Positions 8,311-17,136 of a DNA stretch of 64,000 bases are shown here, piece by piece. Source of the stretch: Metasolibacillus fluoroglycofenilyticus. Lineage in GTDB: Bacteria; Bacillota; Bacilli; Bacillales_A; Planococcaceae. The position numbers were made by a program, and so were the translations under genes. Position 1 is the stretch's first letter. Each line of letters opens with the position of its first letter. The stretch spans positions 1 through 64,000 of the forward strand of contig NZ_PYWK01000003.1 of assembly GCF_003049645.1 (NCBI RefSeq), given 5' to 3'. The notes beneath the pieces were generated by a model, which searched no databases, was not told where the DNA came from, and saw nothing but the letters and a program-made list of their open reading frames with translations.

Positions 8311-8586
8311 TCATCCCCCGCTAACGAGACGCCGCTCCACCATATGTTCCGCTTCATATTCTGCATGCAGGCATTCGCTGCAAATCATCAGATTAATATG
8401 CGACATTTCCACATAGCCCTTTTCTAAAGCTTCCCGTATTTGATTTGGTTGTGTCTGCTTCACTCGTTTAGATGTTGAAACATACAGCATTTCGCCATTA
8501 TAGAAATCGCTTTGGGCAAATATTTGTTCAATTCCTAGTAATGGCCCGTTTGAAGAATTTATATTCTCTCTATTTTTCGTGTACAC
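8311..8586 (-). CDS. ndoAI: NdoAI antitoxin (ribbon-helix-helix type), divergent N-terminus
   Basis: The C-terminal half ([34 protein letters not shown]) is clearly the NdoA-binding tail of the EndoAI family. The N-terminal half is weakly similar to the usual DNA-binding ribbon-helix-helix. A GTG at 8586 has a good SD (GGAGGT, 7-base spacing) and gives 91 residues, the usual length. A start further upstream (to 8613) would add a VEVLVV segment that could be the DNA-binding beta strand, but it lacks a good SD. Gene order alr-ndoAI-ndoA is as in B. subtilis. Confidence 0.8.
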   Translation of the reverse strand: MYTKNRENINSSNGPLLGIEQIFAQSDFYNGEMLYVSTSKRVKQTQPNQIREALEKGYVEMSHINLMICSECLHAEYEAEHMVERRLVSGG

Positions 8587-8730
8587 AACAAGCACCTCCA
8601 CAAAAGACCGCAAAACTTCTGCTTTTCATAATTTCATTCTATCACTGAATACATGCAATGAAAAGACAAGAAATCTAAAAAACTGACAAACTCTGTTTTA
8701 AAAGCGGTTTTTGTCGAAAGTACAATTATT

Positions 8731-9849
8731 TTAGCTAGTATATATCCTCGGCACCCGGTTTGTTATAATACATGGTATTTCATAATTGATTGTCTCGAGC
8801 TTATTTGCCCATTCATCTAGTGAGATCGTTACATTTTGTTGTGTACCTATTAATGTCACTTTCTCTCCAACAGTATATGCTTTTGGAAGTAAAATCATAC
8901 ATTGATCCATGCAAATTCGACCAACTATCGGAGCGCGCTGTCCGTCAATTAATACTGTTTGTCCTGTTAATTTACGAAGTAGCCCATCTGCATAGCCTAT
9001 CGGCAATGTGCCGATAAAAACATCCTCTTCTGCCGTATAAGTTGCGCCATATCCAACAGTTTGTCCTGCCGCTAGCTCTTTAACATGTACTAATTCTGTT
9101 TCCAATGACAGCGCAGGCTTCAAAGGGAATGGTAGATATTTTGCTACATAATGAGAAGGTGCTAAGCCATACATTGAAATACCGAATCTTATCGCATCAT
9201 ATTGAAGCGATTTGTCTTTGACTAATACTGTCGCAGTATTAGCTACATGTATGATGCGCGGCTTAACAGCTAGCACTTTCAACATATCGTGAAACAGCTC
9301 TACTTGCTGTTCGAAATGCCCTGTATTTTCCTCATCGGCAGTTGCGAAATGGGTGAATACTCCATCTATCTCCATTTGCCCTGCTGCGACAATCGCTTCT
9401 TGCAAAAGTTGCAGCTTCTGTATAGAAGTAACACCAATTCTCCCCATGCCTGTGTCAATTTTTATATGTAGCTTTAATTTGTTTGTTAAGTGGAATAGTG
9501 CTGCTTGCTCGACCCACTCTTTCGAAAAAACAGTAAGAGAAATATTATTTTCAGCAGCATAAGTAACAAATGAAACAGGGCTTGCTCCGAGTACTAATAT
9601 GTCAGCAGTAGCTATATGCGAACGAACATGAACGGCCTCTTCAGGTGTAGCAACCGCCAATATTGTAGCGCCTGCCTGCAATGCAGCTTGTGCAACGGCT
9701 ATATCCCCATGACCATAGCCATTCGCTTTTATAACAGCTATGATTTGCACATCTGGTTGTAGGTGTTTTTTTAGTTGTGTGATGTTTTTTTGAATAGCTC
9801 GTAAATCAATTATCGCTTTCGTTGGACGGTAATATTGAATTTCTCCCAT
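8731..9849 (-). CDS. alr: Alanine racemase
   Basis: PLP enzyme converting L-alanine to D-alanine for peptidoglycan; cytosolic homodimer, 372 residues. The PLP lysine is in AVIKANGYGHG near residue 40, and the catalytic tyrosine is in VGYGATYTAEED near 260. IGYADGL and GRICMDQ are also conserved. The ATG at 9849 follows AGAGGGTAC by about 10 bases. The product feeds Ddl and MurF, encoded about 9 kb away on the same strand. It sits between a LolA-like lipoprotein gene and the NdoA module, as in B. subtilis. Confidence 0.96.
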   Translation of the reverse strand: MGEIQYYRPTKAIIDLRAIQKNITQLKKHLQPDVQIIAVIKANGYGHGDIAVAQAALQAGATILAVATPEEAVHVRSHIATADILVLGASPVSFVTYAAENNISLTVFSKEWVEQAALFHLTNKLKLHIKIDTGMGRIGVTSIQKLQLLQEAIVAAGQMEIDGVFTHFATADEENTGHFEQQVELFHDMLKVLAVKPRIIHVANTATVLVKDKSLQYDAIRFGISMYGLAPSHYVAKYLPFPLKPALSLETELVHVKELAAGQTVGYGATYTAEEDVFIGTLPIGYADGLLRKLTGQTVLIDGQRAPIVGRICMDQCMILLPKAYTVGEKVTLIGTQQNVTISLDEWANKLETINYEIPCIITNRVPRIYTS

Positions 9850-10011
9850 ATGCTTTGTACCCTCTTTACTCAAATTCTAAACATTTAAGTAGTAATAGCC
9901 CTTTTTCAGCGTAATTATGTATAGATATAAAAATCCATACATAATTACCGCGTCAACAAGTAGTATTGCCACCTACTAAATTAAAATAAGGGCTATTACT
10001 GAACAACTAAT

Positions 10012-11019
10012 CTACTTCATTTCACCAGATGTAACAGAAGCTGCTACTTCAATCAGTTCTTCTCTTGTCATCTTACTAGAAGCAATGAAAAATGATATGC
10101 CGTCACGTTCCCAGCTAATCGAATTATCTGTAATTGCACCAATAGCAAACCCTAAATCAGCCGGATCTCCAGGAGCAAAGACAGGTACAGTCGAATCTAT
10201 TGGTACAGCAGGCTGCTGCATCAATGTGAATGCTTTTTCACCTTCAAATGTTAAAATAACACGCTCTATTCCATCTTCTCGAATCGTTTGTGAATCAACT
10301 AACTTCGTATGATCCCATTGCAGTATTGGATAATGCGTTTGAAACGCCTCACTATTTGTTATATCGGCACTTGCTGCTTCTTTTTCTTTATTTTCTTGAA
10401 ATTTTTCAACAGCATAGTCCTCTGCCTTATGTGTTACGCCTAATTTAACATCATTAAAAGTAATTGAAATTTGTTCCTCGCCTGCCTCATTTAAAATTGC
10501 TACACTTTTTGGGAGCATTGATTTTTTATCCACCGTTACTAGCTGTGTTGACATACCTGTTTTGTCCGAGTTACGTGTCGCCGCGGTAAAAATATAAGTA
10601 TCCTCGCCATTTTCCATTTGCAACCCTTTATCGGCTTGTATATCTTCTGCCAATGCGCCAATTAAGTACGCTTGGCTATTTTGCTTCGGCCAATCACTTT
10701 GAAATTTATATGTTTTCGATAGCGCTGGTGTAACGACGAATACTCCTTCCTCATTTCGAACAATCATTTGTGTAATATCCTCATTTTGCGCGGTTACTTC
10801 CACTTTGTAAAAGTCAGGCTTGGTATGCCACACTTTCACATCATATGCACGAGGCTCATTGCCAGTCTTAATTTCCATTGAAGCAGTTAATTCGTAGCCC
10901 TTTGTTTCTCCCCATTTTTCTCCAATTTTTTTCACAACGTCCTCTTGCGATGCTTTACCACATGCCGCCAAAAGGAAAATACAACAGCCAATCATAAAAA
11001 TGATTTTTCGGTAGTGCAC
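10012..11019 (-). CDS. ydcC: LolA-like outer-membrane-lipoprotein-carrier-fold lipoprotein (YdcC)
   Basis: A membrane-anchored lipoprotein of 335 residues. It has a type II signal peptide with lipobox LLAAC (Cys20), followed by a LolA/LolB-like beta fold (DFYKVEV, IVRNEEGVFVVTPALSKTY, MLPKSV). In B. subtilis YdcC occupies the same slot between acpS and alr; its function is not settled, and LolA itself works in Gram-negatives, so lipid or lipoprotein binding is inference. The start is GTG at 11019 after AAAGGGTGGGA. Confidence 0.85.
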   Translation of the reverse strand: MHYRKIIFMIGCCIFLLAACGKASQEDVVKKIGEKWGETKGYELTASMEIKTGNEPRAYDVKVWHTKPDFYKVEVTAQNEDITQMIVRNEEGVFVVTPALSKTYKFQSDWPKQNSQAYLIGALAEDIQADKGLQMENGEDTYIFTAATRNSDKTGMSTQLVTVDKKSMLPKSVAILNEAGEEQISITFNDVKLGVTHKAEDYAVEKFQENKEKEAASADITNSEAFQTHYPILQWDHTKLVDSQTIREDGIERVILTFEGEKAFTLMQQPAVPIDSTVPVFAPGDPADLGFAIGAITDNSISWERDGISFFIASSKMTREELIEVAASVTSGEMK

Positions 11020-11085
11020 AATCCCACCCTTTCTCCACTTTCGCTCTAGTAATTCAGCATATGGAGTGTTACGTCAAAATATGTC

Positions 11086-11445
11086 TTATTCCATTAAGAC
11101 AACTTGAGCAGCTGCTACTGTTTGTGTATGGGTAATTGTTACAAAGCCCTTTACACGCTTAGCATCAAAAAATAATTCGGGTGCACCTTGCTTGTTTTTT
11201 AAAATTTCAATTTGCTGTAATTCACAGCCTTTGCCAATGCCTGTACCATTGGCCTTTGCATAGGCCTCCTTTGCCGCAAAACGCCCTGCCAAAAATTCTA
11301 CCTGTCTTGCAGTAGATAGCTTTGCAAAAAGCATTTGCTCACGAGGTGTTAAAATGCGTAGCATAAATTTTTCAGAGCGTTGCATCGCTTTTTCAATGCG
11401 TGTTAGCTCAATGATGTCTAATCCAATTCCTTTAATCATCGCCAT
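11086..11445 (-). CDS. acpS: Holo-[acyl-carrier-protein] synthase
   Basis: Transfers 4'-phosphopantetheine from CoA to apo-ACP, activating fatty-acid synthesis. The 119-residue protein has IGLDIIEL (Mg-binding Asp near residue 10) and RFAAKEAYAKANGTGIG (Glu near residue 58). The ATG at 11445 has GAAAGGA upstream; an apparent longer N-terminus from 11475 includes this SD. Divergent from the rhomboid gene, as acpS and ydcA are in B. subtilis. Confidence 0.95.
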   Translation of the reverse strand: MAMIKGIGLDIIELTRIEKAMQRSEKFMLRILTPREQMLFAKLSTARQVEFLAGRFAAKEAYAKANGTGIGKGCELQQIEILKNKQGAPELFFDAKRVKGFVTITHTQTVAAAQVVLME

Positions 11446-11501
11446 GTTATTCCTTTCATTATTTATCCTAACCAATGTATAATTAACATCGAGGTGGAAA
11501 A

Positions 11502-12104
11502 ATGTTTATTCGTAGAGAAAGTTTTCAACAGTATATTAAAATGTATCCCGTCGTTTCAACTATTATTGCTTTAAATATTATAGCTCATCTTGTCACACGC
11601 ATTCCCGGTCTTGGCACTGAGCTTTTTTATGCGGGTGTTAGCCACAATGGCTTAATCGCTGCAGGAGAATGGTGGCGGATGATTACGTCCATGTTTTTGC
11701 ATGCAGGCTTTTTGCATATTTTATTTAATATGTTTTCACTTTTTTTATTTGGGCCTGAGCTAGAAAAAATCGCTGGCAAAATGCGCTTTCTAACAATTTA
11801 TTTTCTTGCAGGCATTTTCGGAGGCATCGTTACATTCGTAACACAGGATGCAGACTATGCGAGCGTTGGGGCTAGCGGGGCAATTTTTGGTATTATCGGG
11901 GCGTTCGGAGGACTTTTATTCTATATGCGACATGTCATGCCACAGCTTCGCCAAATTATTCTTCCAATCATCGTCATTAGTGTAATCATGACGTTTTTAC
12001 AGCCAAATATTAATATCGCCAGTCACCTAGGTGGACTAGTCACAGGCTTTGCACTAGGGCTATTTTATTTTAAGCCTAAAAATATGCTACGTTGGCGACA
12101 ATAA
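11502..12104 (+). CDS. ydcA: Rhomboid family intramembrane serine protease (YdcA)
   Basis: A polytopic membrane protease, 200 residues, with about six transmembrane helices. The catalytic dyad is Ser125 in SVGASGAIFG and His175 in IASHLGG. The conserved GEWWRMITSMFLHAGFLHILFNM segment precedes it. SD GAGGTGG lies about 6 bases before the ATG. It is the only plus-strand gene in the first 20 kb. No physiological substrate can be named. Confidence 0.92.
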   Translation: MFIRRESFQQYIKMYPVVSTIIALNIIAHLVTRIPGLGTELFYAGVSHNGLIAAGEWWRMITSMFLHAGFLHILFNMFSLFLFGPELEKIAGKMRFLTIYFLAGIFGGIVTFVTQDADYASVGASGAIFGIIGAFGGLLFYMRHVMPQLRQIILPIIVISVIMTFLQPNINIASHLGGLVTGFALGLFYFKPKNMLRWRQ

Positions 12105-12140
12105 TACCGGGCTGCTAATTGATTTCTTTTTTGACATACA

Positions 12141-12192
12141 AACGACTGTCAGAAGAGCATTGCAAATGCACGCTCTTCTAACAGTCGTTTTA
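12141..12192. terminator. Bidirectional terminator between ydcA and ydbT
   Basis: Long stem AACGACTGTCAGAAGAGC / GCTCTTCTAACAGTCGTT with T-rich flanks on both sides, between convergent genes. Confidence 0.9.
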
Positions 12193-12215
12193 TTTCGTAT
12201 TATGAGCTGGAAAAC

Positions 12216-13664
12216 TTAACGCTCATACCAGCGCATTAACTCATCAATGCATTGCTCATCCATATGATAAGCCTTCGCAGATGCCCCTGTCGCACCTGAC
12301 ATCACAACAATTTTTGCTGATGCAACACTTTTTCTCTTTTGGAAATAATTTTGCTGTTGCTCCGCAATTTGAATGCGGCGTTTTTCTGCAATAAACGTTA
12401 CGCGACTAATCGTTCTATACATAATCGTAATTTGCTCACTTGAAATTTTAAAGCGAGCTGTTTTAAATTGCCATAGCCCTAACAGCAATACAGGTATTAT
12501 TAATAATAAAGACAGCATACCGTACGGGAAAAAGAAGTATGATAATGCAGCCATTAGCGGGACAAGCCATACAAAGTCAATCCGATAAAAGTACGGTCGT
12601 GCACGCTTTGGTGGTCGTATCGCTTCCTCTAAATTCAAGTCAAAATGAGGAAATAGCTGCTGCAATGGCTGTGCCATTTTCTTTCTTGAAATTAAAGGAA
12701 ATAAGACAACTGTTTTATCTTTTTCTCCTCCAAAGCCACCCCCAGCACTTTCTACAATCACCGCCGCTAAGCCAAATATTTGTCTAAATGGGTTTTCAAC
12801 AATTTTAATTGCTTGTACACGATTTAAAGGAATCGTAATACGTTTTTTCTCTAATAAACCACGCGTTATAATAAGACGCTCATTTTCCTCAGATACTTCA
12901 AAATTATAATAGTTAATAAATGTAATTACTACAGATACTAGCCATGCAATTAATAAACCAAAAATAGCAAGTATAACAATTAATAAAAAGCCAAAGCGTA
13001 ATAATTGCGCCATCTCTTCATAAATCCAATCATACGGAATAAACTCCGAAAACTGCGAAACAACAGCCAATACCCCAGCTAATACAACCCCAATACTATT
13101 CGAAGTAGTTGCTAAAACCACTAAATCCTTTGGTGACATTTTATGAATGAGGCGTGCTGCCTGTAACTCCTCACCTTCTACAACATGCTGTGCTATTTTT
13201 ATTTTTTTTGTTTCATTTTCAATAAAATCTGCAGCCTCGCGTGTAATAGCTGTAAGCTCAGCCTCTGCCTTTCCAGACTTATTACCTGCTGTTTCAACCG
13301 ACACCTGCACTAAACCAAAAATACGGTGAAAAATACCTTCTTTATAATTTAAGCTTTGAATACGGTCATATGGGATAAAGCGCTTCTTTTTAATAAATAA
13401 GCCGTGCTGAACCCGCAGCTCATTATCCTCAAACCAATAAGTAAATGTCCACCATTTAATAATGCCATTGAAAAATGAGAAAAGAATAATAGCTGATAAG
13501 ATGATAAGCGGTATCATTGATTGAAAGAAGCGCTCGTCACGAAAATTCAAGCTAAAATTAAAGCCGTTTGCTACAACAATGATAACAATTGGAATTAACG
13601 AGTCCTTTAAAGCTTTTGCACAGTTAATAATAGCCGATACAGGATGCAATTTATATTTAGACAT
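12216..13664 (-). CDS. ydbT: Membrane protein with bacterial PH-like (bPH2) domains, YdbT type
   Basis: A 482-residue membrane protein with several hydrophobic helix pairs alternating with bPH2 (DUF304) domains. Each domain is marked by an IPYDRIQSLNYKEG or IPLNRVQAIKIVENPFRQIFGL type motif following a paired membrane hairpin. Molecular function is unknown. The ATG at 13664 follows GGCGGAAG and overlaps the end of ydbS by 8 bases. cshA-ydbS-ydbT order matches B. subtilis, where the ydbS/ydbT pair has been linked to resistance to amyloliquecidin-type bacteriocins (recalled, not checked here). Confidence 0.88.
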   Translation of the reverse strand: MSKYKLHPVSAIINCAKALKDSLIPIVIIVVANGFNFSLNFRDERFFQSMIPLIILSAIILFSFFNGIIKWWTFTYWFEDNELRVQHGLFIKKKRFIPYDRIQSLNYKEGIFHRIFGLVQVSVETAGNKSGKAEAELTAITREAADFIENETKKIKIAQHVVEGEELQAARLIHKMSPKDLVVLATTSNSIGVVLAGVLAVVSQFSEFIPYDWIYEEMAQLLRFGFLLIVILAIFGLLIAWLVSVVITFINYYNFEVSEENERLIITRGLLEKKRITIPLNRVQAIKIVENPFRQIFGLAAVIVESAGGGFGGEKDKTVVLFPLISRKKMAQPLQQLFPHFDLNLEEAIRPPKRARPYFYRIDFVWLVPLMAALSYFFFPYGMLSLLLIIPVLLLGLWQFKTARFKISSEQITIMYRTISRVTFIAEKRRIQIAEQQQNYFQKRKSVASAKIVVMSGATGASAKAYHMDEQCIDELMRWYER

Positions 13665-14136
13665 CTTCTTCCGCCACCCTTGCCAGTTCCGAAATTTTAG
13701 CACGCAGTTCGTCTGCATCTGCCGTAATTAACATCGGAATCACATGCGTTGTTGCAGCAGAGGAGATTGAAATATTCGCCAAATCATATTTTTTTAATAT
13801 TGGACCTTGTCCTGTATCTACATGCTGTACACGCACCATTGGTATTAGTGTACGTTTGACAATAAACAAGCCACTTTGAATTTCAATCTCCTGCTCACGC
13901 ACTTCATAACGCCAAATACGCCAACGGATATTTGGAAAAATCCATATTTCTAATAAGGCGATTATAATAACAATCGCCGCAGCTATAAAATAAATATATT
14001 TCGGCCATTCAAAATAGTATGTAGCAAAACTAACTGCTCCAGCAATGATAATAGCTACTAGTGTTTCTAGTATGCCGTATAGTCGCCAAACGGTTAATCC
14101 TTTTTTAGGAATTTGATATTTTGGTTCCGTTCTCAT
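13657..14136 (-). CDS. ydbS: Small bPH2-domain membrane protein, YdbS type
   Basis: 159 residues, the same length as B. subtilis YdbS. Two transmembrane helices (about 20-65) precede a bPH2 domain containing LIPMVRVQHVDTGQGPILKKYDLANI. It probably forms a membrane complex with YdbT, given the translational overlap. The ATG at 14136 has GTGGAG 3-8 bases upstream; the longer reading from 14220 runs through the intergenic palindrome and is rejected. Confidence 0.9.
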   Translation of the reverse strand: MRTEPKYQIPKKGLTVWRLYGILETLVAIIIAGAVSFATYYFEWPKYIYFIAAAIVIIIALLEIWIFPNIRWRIWRYEVREQEIEIQSGLFIVKRTLIPMVRVQHVDTGQGPILKKYDLANISISSAATTHVIPMLITADADELRAKISELARVAEEDV

Positions 14137-14195
14137 TTCTCCACTTCCTCTCCCTTCCATTATACGTATGAATACTATATTTGTTTCAAAAAAAT

Positions 14196-14248
14196 TTAAA
14201 AGTGCCAGGCACGCAAACAATTCAGAATTGTTTTTGTGCCTGGCACTC
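14196..14248. terminator. GTGCCTGGCAC-type palindrome between cshA and ydbS
   Basis: Long inverted repeat AGTGCCAGGCAC / GTGCCTGGCACT with an inner CAATTC/GAATTG stem. The same core recurs at 47443-47455 before the ABC exporter, so it is a small dispersed palindrome family as well as a possible terminator. Confidence 0.6.
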
Positions 14249-14254
14249 TAATGA

Positions 14255-15760
14255 CTAGTCTTCGCGACGGCGTGGGCGGCGGCTTCCGCTGCTTTCACGA
14301 CGGCGGTCACGGTTGCGGTCTGACGATGGACGATTGCGGTCGCGTCCACGGTCACGGCTACCACCACGGTCATTACGGCGGTTGCGGTCATTGCGACCAC
14401 TGCCACCACGACCTTGTTGTGAACCACGCTCACGGCGCATCGGCAATGGACGCTCTTCTGTAATTGTTACAGGTGTTGCATCTGGCTCACGTGTCACAGA
14501 TTTTAATGCCGCAGCGATTAAATCAACTGCATTATAATTTTCTAATAGTTCCTCCGCCAATAAGCGGTAATCGCTAAGCTCAGCAGATTGCACTAATTCC
14601 ACTAAGTGTTCAACTGATTGCTGTTGTTGACCTACTAATGCTTCACTCGTTGTAGGTGGCTTTAATGGTGTCATACGCTTTTTCGTCGTTTCTTCAACGA
14701 TGCGTAAATAGCCCATCTCACGCGGTGTGACGAATGTAACAGCAAGACCTGACTTACCAGCACGACCAGTACGACCAATACGGTGTACATAGCTTTCTGG
14801 GTCCTGTGGAATATCAAAGTTGTAAACATGCGTTACACCTGAAATATCAAGACCACGCGCTGCAACATCTGTCGCCACAAGAATATCGATTTGGTTTTCT
14901 TTGAATTGACGCAATACAGAAATACGTTTCGCTTGGCTTAAATCACCATGAATCCCTTCTGCATTATAACCACGTAAGTTTAATGCTTGCGTTAACTCAT
15001 CAACTCGACGCTTTGTACGACCAAAAATAATTGCTAATTCTGGTTGGTGCACATTAATAACGCGACATAAAATATCGAATTTTTCACGCTCTTGTGCTTT
15101 TACAAAATATTGCTCGATATTATCAACCGTTAATTCTTTTGCCTTAATTTTTACGATTTCTGGCTCCTGCATGAATGTTTCCGCAATTTTGCGAATCGCT
15201 GGAGGCATCGTTGCTGAGAATAGTAATGTTTGGCGATTTGATGGTACATTTTCTAAAATCGAATTAATATCATCGATAAAGCCCATATTTAACATTTCAT
15301 CCGCTTCATCAAGTACTAATGTTTGCACATCTTCAAGCTTTAATGTACGGCGATTAATATGGTCAATAATACGTCCCGGTGTACCAACGATAATTTGTGG
15401 TCTGTTTTTCAATGCACGAATTTGGCGCCCGATTTCCTGACCACCGTATACAGATAATAACTTCACACGCTTATCATATCCGATTTTATAAAGCTCTTCC
15501 GAAACTTGAATTGCTAATTCACGAGTTGGAGCAATAACTAATGCTTGGATGTTTGGGTTTTTAGGGTCAATTTTCTCAATTAGAGGAATACCAAATGCGG
15601 CAGTTTTACCAGTACCAGTTTGTGCTTGGCCAAGTATATCGCGACCATCTAATGCAAATTTAATTGTACCTTCCTGGATTGGTGTTGCTTCTTCAAATCC
15701 CATACGCTTCACTGAGCGTAATGTAGATTCACTAATATTTAATTCTGAAAAATTTGTCAA
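14255..15760 (-). CDS. cshA: DEAD-box ATP-dependent RNA helicase CshA
   Basis: RNA helicase of the degradosome and cold-adaptation class, 501 residues. It has a Q-motif region (ATPIQ, 26-30), Walker A AQTGTGKT (46-53), PTREL, TPGR, DEAD (151-154), SAT (182-184) and [13 protein letters not shown] near 320. About 70 residues at the end form an Arg/Gly/Asp/Asn/Ser-rich RGG-like tail that probably binds RNA; its repetitive DNA creates long spurious ORFs in other frames. The start is TTG at 15760 with AAAGGAG about 10 bases upstream. The 5' region has hairpins suggesting leader control. Confidence 0.96.
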   Translation of the reverse strand: MTNFSELNISESTLRSVKRMGFEEATPIQEGTIKFALDGRDILGQAQTGTGKTAAFGIPLIEKIDPKNPNIQALVIAPTRELAIQVSEELYKIGYDKRVKLLSVYGGQEIGRQIRALKNRPQIIVGTPGRIIDHINRRTLKLEDVQTLVLDEADEMLNMGFIDDINSILENVPSNRQTLLFSATMPPAIRKIAETFMQEPEIVKIKAKELTVDNIEQYFVKAQEREKFDILCRVINVHQPELAIIFGRTKRRVDELTQALNLRGYNAEGIHGDLSQAKRISVLRQFKENQIDILVATDVAARGLDISGVTHVYNFDIPQDPESYVHRIGRTGRAGKSGLAVTFVTPREMGYLRIVEETTKKRMTPLKPPTTSEALVGQQQQSVEHLVELVQSAELSDYRLLAEELLENYNAVDLIAAALKSVTREPDATPVTITEERPLPMRRERGSQQGRGGSGRNDRNRRNDRGGSRDRGRDRNRPSSDRNRDRRRESSGSRRPRRRED

Positions 15761-15769
15761 ACTCTTCAA

Positions 15770-15960
15770 TCTCCTTTTTTCCTTATAAGTTGACAAATGG
15801 TTACATTTTCAGATGAAGTGTCGGCAAAATCGAGCCTATATGTGGAACGGTTTCCGTTACGTAAAAATTCTCTCTGCGCTTCCTGAACATTGCGCAGAAG
15901 CTTTCTTAATATGAAAAGGAAAGCCCGGTCGTTGCCGAGCGGTTTAATTCTACTTAGGTA
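15770..15960 (-). promoter_or_regulatory. Structured 5' leader of cshA
   Basis: Read on the minus strand, two stem-loops precede cshA. One is GCTCGG / CCGGGC (with a G-U pair), followed by TTTCCTTTT, about 165-185 bases before the start. The other is TCTGCGC / GCGCAGA, about 40 bases further on. The first looks like a rho-independent attenuator. Cold-induced DEAD-box helicase genes often have long leaders. No promoter was assigned with confidence. 15961-16130 holds nothing else clear. Confidence 0.5.
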
Positions 15961-16130
15961 ATCAACATCAAATATGAAAACTATAGAATGAAACCGTTAA
16001 ATTCAAAAAAAAGCACTCTTCACTATGTAATCTGAAGAGTCTTCGCACAAAATGTATCCATTGCTTTACATAGTCTATCACGTGCACAGACAGTATGCAA
16101 TGATAATGCTTAACTTAATAATCTGACTTT

Positions 16131-16823
16131 TTACGTTGTGCAAAGAAATGCCAGCACCTCACAAAACCATTCTTCACAATCATCGCTATAACAAATATGA
16201 TGTTTACCATTTGCCGATAAAAATAAATGCTTCTCTTCCGTTGGAATACTGTCAAATAAAAAATGGGCTGCGATATGCGGAACAATGCCGTCCTTCTCTC
16301 CTTGGATAATAAATGTGGGCACATTGATATGCCCAATATAAGGCTCGACCTTTTTCACAATGCGCATAAATTCAACCATCGAACTTAGTGGGACAGTCAT
16401 TAGTTTGCGCTCATAGCGTTGAAATAATTCATTATTTTTTAAATGTCCTTTTACTGCCTCTTTTGCCATTTGGCGCAAATCCTCTAACATTTGGACTGGG
16501 CTCATATACTTAATGGCAGCACTTAATAGTACTAGTTTTTTCACAGGGTAACGCTTTGCTAAATATAAAGCGATAACACCGCCCATCGAAAAGCCAATAA
16601 CCGTAATCTCATCGACCTTTTTAGCTAGCTGGCGATAGGCAATTTCCGCATCCATTAACCAGTGCTGTGCCTTATAGCCACGCATAGAAAGTTCCTCACC
16701 GTGCCCACAATAAGTAGGTGTCACAATGTCACATTTCATATGCTGCCGTAAATATTCTGTTAAGGGCTCGATTTCATATGGTCCACCCGAAAAGCCATGC
16801 AGTAATAAAATTCCTTGCTTCAC
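16131..16823 (-). CDS. Alpha/beta hydrolase (carboxylesterase / monoacylglycerol-lipase type)
   Basis: A 230-residue soluble hydrolase of the Est30/YvaK-like group. The oxyanion segment is LLHGFSGGPYE near residue 10, the nucleophile Ser79 is in GFSMGG, the acid is in GEKDGIVP near 193 and the catalytic His is in NGKHHICYSDD near 222. It probably cleaves short-chain acyl esters; the natural substrate is unknown. The start is GTG at 16823 with an AGG-rich SD about 12 bases upstream. It lies between cshA and murF, an insertion relative to B. subtilis gene order. Confidence 0.88.
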   Translation of the reverse strand: MKQGILLLHGFSGGPYEIEPLTEYLRQHMKCDIVTPTYCGHGEELSMRGYKAQHWLMDAEIAYRQLAKKVDEITVIGFSMGGVIALYLAKRYPVKKLVLLSAAIKYMSPVQMLEDLRQMAKEAVKGHLKNNELFQRYERKLMTVPLSSMVEFMRIVKKVEPYIGHINVPTFIIQGEKDGIVPHIAAHFLFDSIPTEEKHLFLSANGKHHICYSDDCEEWFCEVLAFLCTT

Positions 16824-16853
16824 CTTGCAACACCAACCTTTCTATCTCTTTTA

Positions 16854-16974
16854 CCCCACATTAACGGGCATTACGACTCTCACTTCAAGACTTAAGTGAA
16901 AATTCGCTAAGGATGATTAACTTCCCATAATTGCCCGATTGGTTCAGCGGGGGCACTGATTGAAGTTTCACCTT
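16854..16974. repeat. Repeat B copy (about 121 bp)
   Basis: Shares the blocks CATTAACGG, AAGACTTAAGT, CGCTAAGG and CACTGATTGAAGTTTCAC with 33144-33248. The internal part differs in length and sequence. No flanking direct repeat is clear here. No other gene content in 16824-17136 except the murF terminator. Confidence 0.7.
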
Positions 16975-17000
16975 ATATTGCCCAATTTGCAGAAACAAAA

Positions 17001-17031
17001 TAGCATGTCAGAAATATTTCCTAACATGCTA
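17001..17031 (-). terminator. Terminator after murF
   Basis: Stem TAGCATGT / ACATGCTA with TTTTGTTTC following on the minus strand. Confidence 0.75.
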
Positions 17032-17136
17032 ACCCCGCATTCATGGACAACACAATATGCTAAAGCGATTTGCCAGTCACTCGCTTTTGGAAATCAAATA
17101 TAAGATTGCCATAGACTTAGCTACTTACGTTCAACT

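Noticed and set aside
9850-9885. SigB-like promoter (GTTTAG-14-GGGTAC) before alr
   Set aside because: The GGGTAC overlaps the alr Shine-Dalgarno site, so a transcript from it would start at the start codon. Probably chance.
14236-14537. Long ORFs rich in His/Gly, Val/Ala or Arg on both strands at the end of cshA
   Set aside because: They are frame shadows of the low-complexity Arg/Gly/Asp tail of CshA; none has an SD or family match.
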